From: Bacteroidota bacterium
Lineage (GTDB): Bacteria > Bacteroidota > Kryptoniia > Kryptoniales > JAKASW01
Length of the DNA: 6,788 nucleotides
Reading direction: 5' to 3'
NCBI GenBank assembly: GCA_021796055.1
Contig: JAJYOS010000359.1
Coordinates: 1 to 6,788 of the forward strand
Position numbers and translations under genes: made by a program. Shown piece by piece: positions 5,306 to 6,788 of this stretch. The notes beneath the pieces are model-generated. The model saw only the letters and a list, made by a program, of their open reading frames with translations, had not been told where the DNA came from and made no database searches. The first letter of the stretch is position 1, and every line of letters starts with the position of its first letter.

Positions 5306-6788
5306 TTGAAGGATCCAAAGAAGAGCGGGCCCGGCGGAAAAAGGGATGAACAGTCGCGGAAAGCGGCCGCGCCGTTGGAACTCTCCCGGACCGATCTGAT
5401 TATTTTCGGCATCGTGTCGGCGCTCGCATTCTCCATCTATATTTTCACCATGAGCCGCAGCGTTCCCTACATCGACGGCGGAGAGCTTACCACCGACCTC
5501 TGGACTCTCGGAATCGCTCACCCGACTGGTTATCCCTTGTTCACAATGCTCGGCTACTTGTTTGTCCACATCCCCATTTTCCGTGAAGTGGCGATGCGGG
5601 CAAACCTCTTCGCTGCCCTGTGCACCGCGCTGGCCGCAGGCATTTTCTATCTGGTTTTCTCCAGAGCTCAAATCGTGCTCGCCCCTTTAAACAACGGCGA
5701 GGAAAAGTCACAGAAGGCTTCTAAGGGCGGAAACGAGCAGAGCCGTCAGCCGGCCGGACAAAATGAATTTGTCCTTCGATGGAGTTCGGTGATTGCCGGT
5801 TTTGTGCTGGTCTTCTCGCGAACGTTCTGGGATCAAAGCACATCGATCGAAGTTTATCCGCTGCAGCTTGTCCTGTTCTCGCTCATAATGCTGGTTTGGC
5901 TCGGATTCTACTCGGAGCCCGTGAAATCGCGCGCCATCCTGGCGGGATTAGTTCTGGGACTGGGTTTCACCAATCACATGACCACGGTGCTCACCCTTCC
6001 CGCAATCGCCTACCTGGTGGTTTCGCGGTACCGGCAAACTCGTTTCAACTTGAAGGCCCTCTATTTCATAATCATCGGCGGATTCATTCCGTCGCTCCTG
6101 TATCTATATCTTCCCATACGGGCGGCCCAGCACCCACTGATGGACTGGGGTAATCCGGACAACCTGCAGAGGTTCATCTGGCATGTCACAGGCAAACAAT
6201 TCAGAACGTGGATGTTCAGCTCGTTCGAGGTTTTTCAACACCAGATTGGAACCTTCTTCAACTCTCTTTATGGAGAATTCAGGGTCTCGATCGTTCTGGT
6301 CATAGTCGGAATCTTCGTATCCATTTTCTCATGCAGGCGACTTTTCTGGTGGGCGCTCCTGCTGATAATCGGCGACCTTATCTACGCCGCGAACTATAAT
6401 ATCCATGATATTTCCAGCTATTTCCTTCTTTCATATATTTCCCTCGCGCTCTTCGCGGCAATCGGTTTCAGATACCTGCTGGATCGATGCACGACACGGT
6501 CCTGGTGGAGACCCTGGATGATTGTCGTCCTGGTCATTTTCCCGGCCGTTTCAACGCTTGCCAATTTCTCTGCCGTCGATGAGAGCAACGATTACTCAGT
6601 TGAAATGTATACCAGGGACATCCTGACAAGCCTTCCGAGAAATTCAGTGGTGCTTTCATTCCAGTGGGACGATTTCGTCTCCGCTTCACTTTATTACCAA
6701 CACGTGGACAGCGTCCGGCCCGACATAATTGTAATCGACAAGGAACTGTTGAGACGATCTTGGTATGCGGCACAGGTGCACCAGCGAT
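5306..6788 (+). CDS. DUF2723 / TMEM260-like multispanning membrane protein, probable GT-C glycosyltransferase, 3' end cut by window edge
   Basis: 494 codons are open from TTG 5306 to the right edge. Family signatures: YIDGGELTTDLWTLGIAHPTG (55-75, with D57 and E60 in the first loop, the usual acidic site of GT-C enzymes), RANLFAAL (98-105), WDQSTSIEVYPL (175-186), GLGFTNHMT (about 218-226, N223/H224), DWGNP (280-284), NYNIHDISSYFL (363-374) and a soluble part with NSVVLSFQWDD (446-456) and RPDIIVID (471-478). About ten hydrophobic spans, including 30-49, 99-118, 186-203, 207-222, 252-270, 327-342, 373-390 and 404-420. A charged N-terminal tail (2-30) and a polar Gln/Lys-rich loop (129-154) are not conserved. 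Eukaryotic TMEM260 is a protein O-mannosyltransferase; bacterial members are uncharacterised or assigned by similarity, so donor and acceptor are inference. It starts 12 bases after glnE and is probably co-transcribed. No ATG-started frame covers it, so it is easily missed. Confidence 0.88.
   Translation, partial: MKDPKKSGPGGKRDEQSRKAAAPLELSRTDLIIFGIVSALAFSIYIFTMSRSVPYIDGGELTTDLWTLGIAHPTGYPLFTMLGYLFVHIPIFREVAMRANLFAALCTALAAGIFYLVFSRAQIVLAPLNNGEEKSQKASKGGNEQSRQPAGQNEFVLRWSSVIAGFVLVFSRTFWDQSTSIEVYPLQLVLFSLIMLVWLGFYSEPVKSRAILAGLVLGLGFTNHMTTVLTLPAIAYLVVSRYRQTRFNLKALYFIIIGGFIPSLLYLYLPIRAAQHPLMDWGNPDNLQRFIWHVTGKQFRTWMFSSFEVFQHQIGTFFNSLYGEFRVSIVLVIVGIFVSIFSCRRLFWWALLLIIGDLIYAANYNIHDISSYFLLSYISLALFAAIGFRYLLDRCTTRSWWRPWMIVVLVIFPAVSTLANFSAVDESNDYSVEMYTRDILTSLPRNSVVLSFQWDDFVSASLYYQHVDSVRPDIIVIDKELLRRSWYAAQVHQR

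Noticed and set aside
4739..5671. 310-residue open frame on the minus strand across the glnE/DUF2723 junction
   Set aside because: It lies opposite two well-supported genes, has no recognisable domain and a shadow-like composition; opposite-strand openness follows from the codon bias of the real genes.
5779..6399. Short plus-strand open frames after glnE that could suggest a decayed or frameshifted gene
   Set aside because: They are in other frames; the DUF2723 frame is continuous without a stop from 5306 to the edge, and its motifs occur in order.
1..6788. Mobile element, prophage, CRISPR or defence system
   Set aside because: No transposase, integrase, terminal repeats, repeat-spacer array or abrupt composition change; every stretch over 300 bases is covered by a recognised gene family.

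Overview
The window carries two divergent gene clusters on either side of a 126-base AT-rich intergenic region (1099-1224). The sequence is roughly half G+C by eye. All five protein genes are recognisable housekeeping or accessory families; three are complete, and the genes at each edge are cut by the window. There are no RNA genes, mobile elements, CRISPR arrays or clear intrinsic terminators. The DUF2723-family membrane protein, together with the adjacent phosphatidylglycerol pair and a full-length GlnE, suggests an uncultured or poorly studied member of the FCB group (Ignavibacteria/Chlorobi/Bacteroidetes side). That placement is inference with low to moderate confidence.

Minus-strand cluster (515 to 1 and 1098 to 493): pgsA makes phosphatidylglycerol phosphate from CDP-diacylglycerol and glycerol-3-phosphate. 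The overlapping downstream gene, a PgpA-type phosphatase, removes the phosphate to give phosphatidylglycerol. The two genes overlap by 23 bases and encode consecutive steps of anionic phospholipid synthesis. pgpA starts at GTG, runs off the left edge, and only its last few codons are likely missing.

Plus-strand cluster (1225 onwards): an M20D-family metallo-amidohydrolase, then the two-domain glutamine synthetase adenylyltransferase/deadenylylase GlnE (17-base overlap, GTG start), then a DUF2723 GT-C-type membrane protein (12-base gap, TTG start, cut by the right edge). The spacing implies one transcript. GlnE tunes ammonia assimilation by modifying glutamine synthetase; the amidohydrolase releases an acyl group from an amino-acid-like amide; the DUF2723 protein is probably a membrane glycosyltransferase. 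No shared pathway for these three is evident.

The most interesting non-coding signal is the divergent promoter region. Each outward gene has a -35/-10-like pair with exactly 17-base spacing whose -10 ends 6-8 bases before the ATG, neither has a Shine-Dalgarno sequence, and both have an in-frame stop just upstream. This predicts near-leaderless mRNAs, whereas the downstream genes of each cluster have Shine-Dalgarno-like sequences. I found no convincing undescribed multi-gene system.
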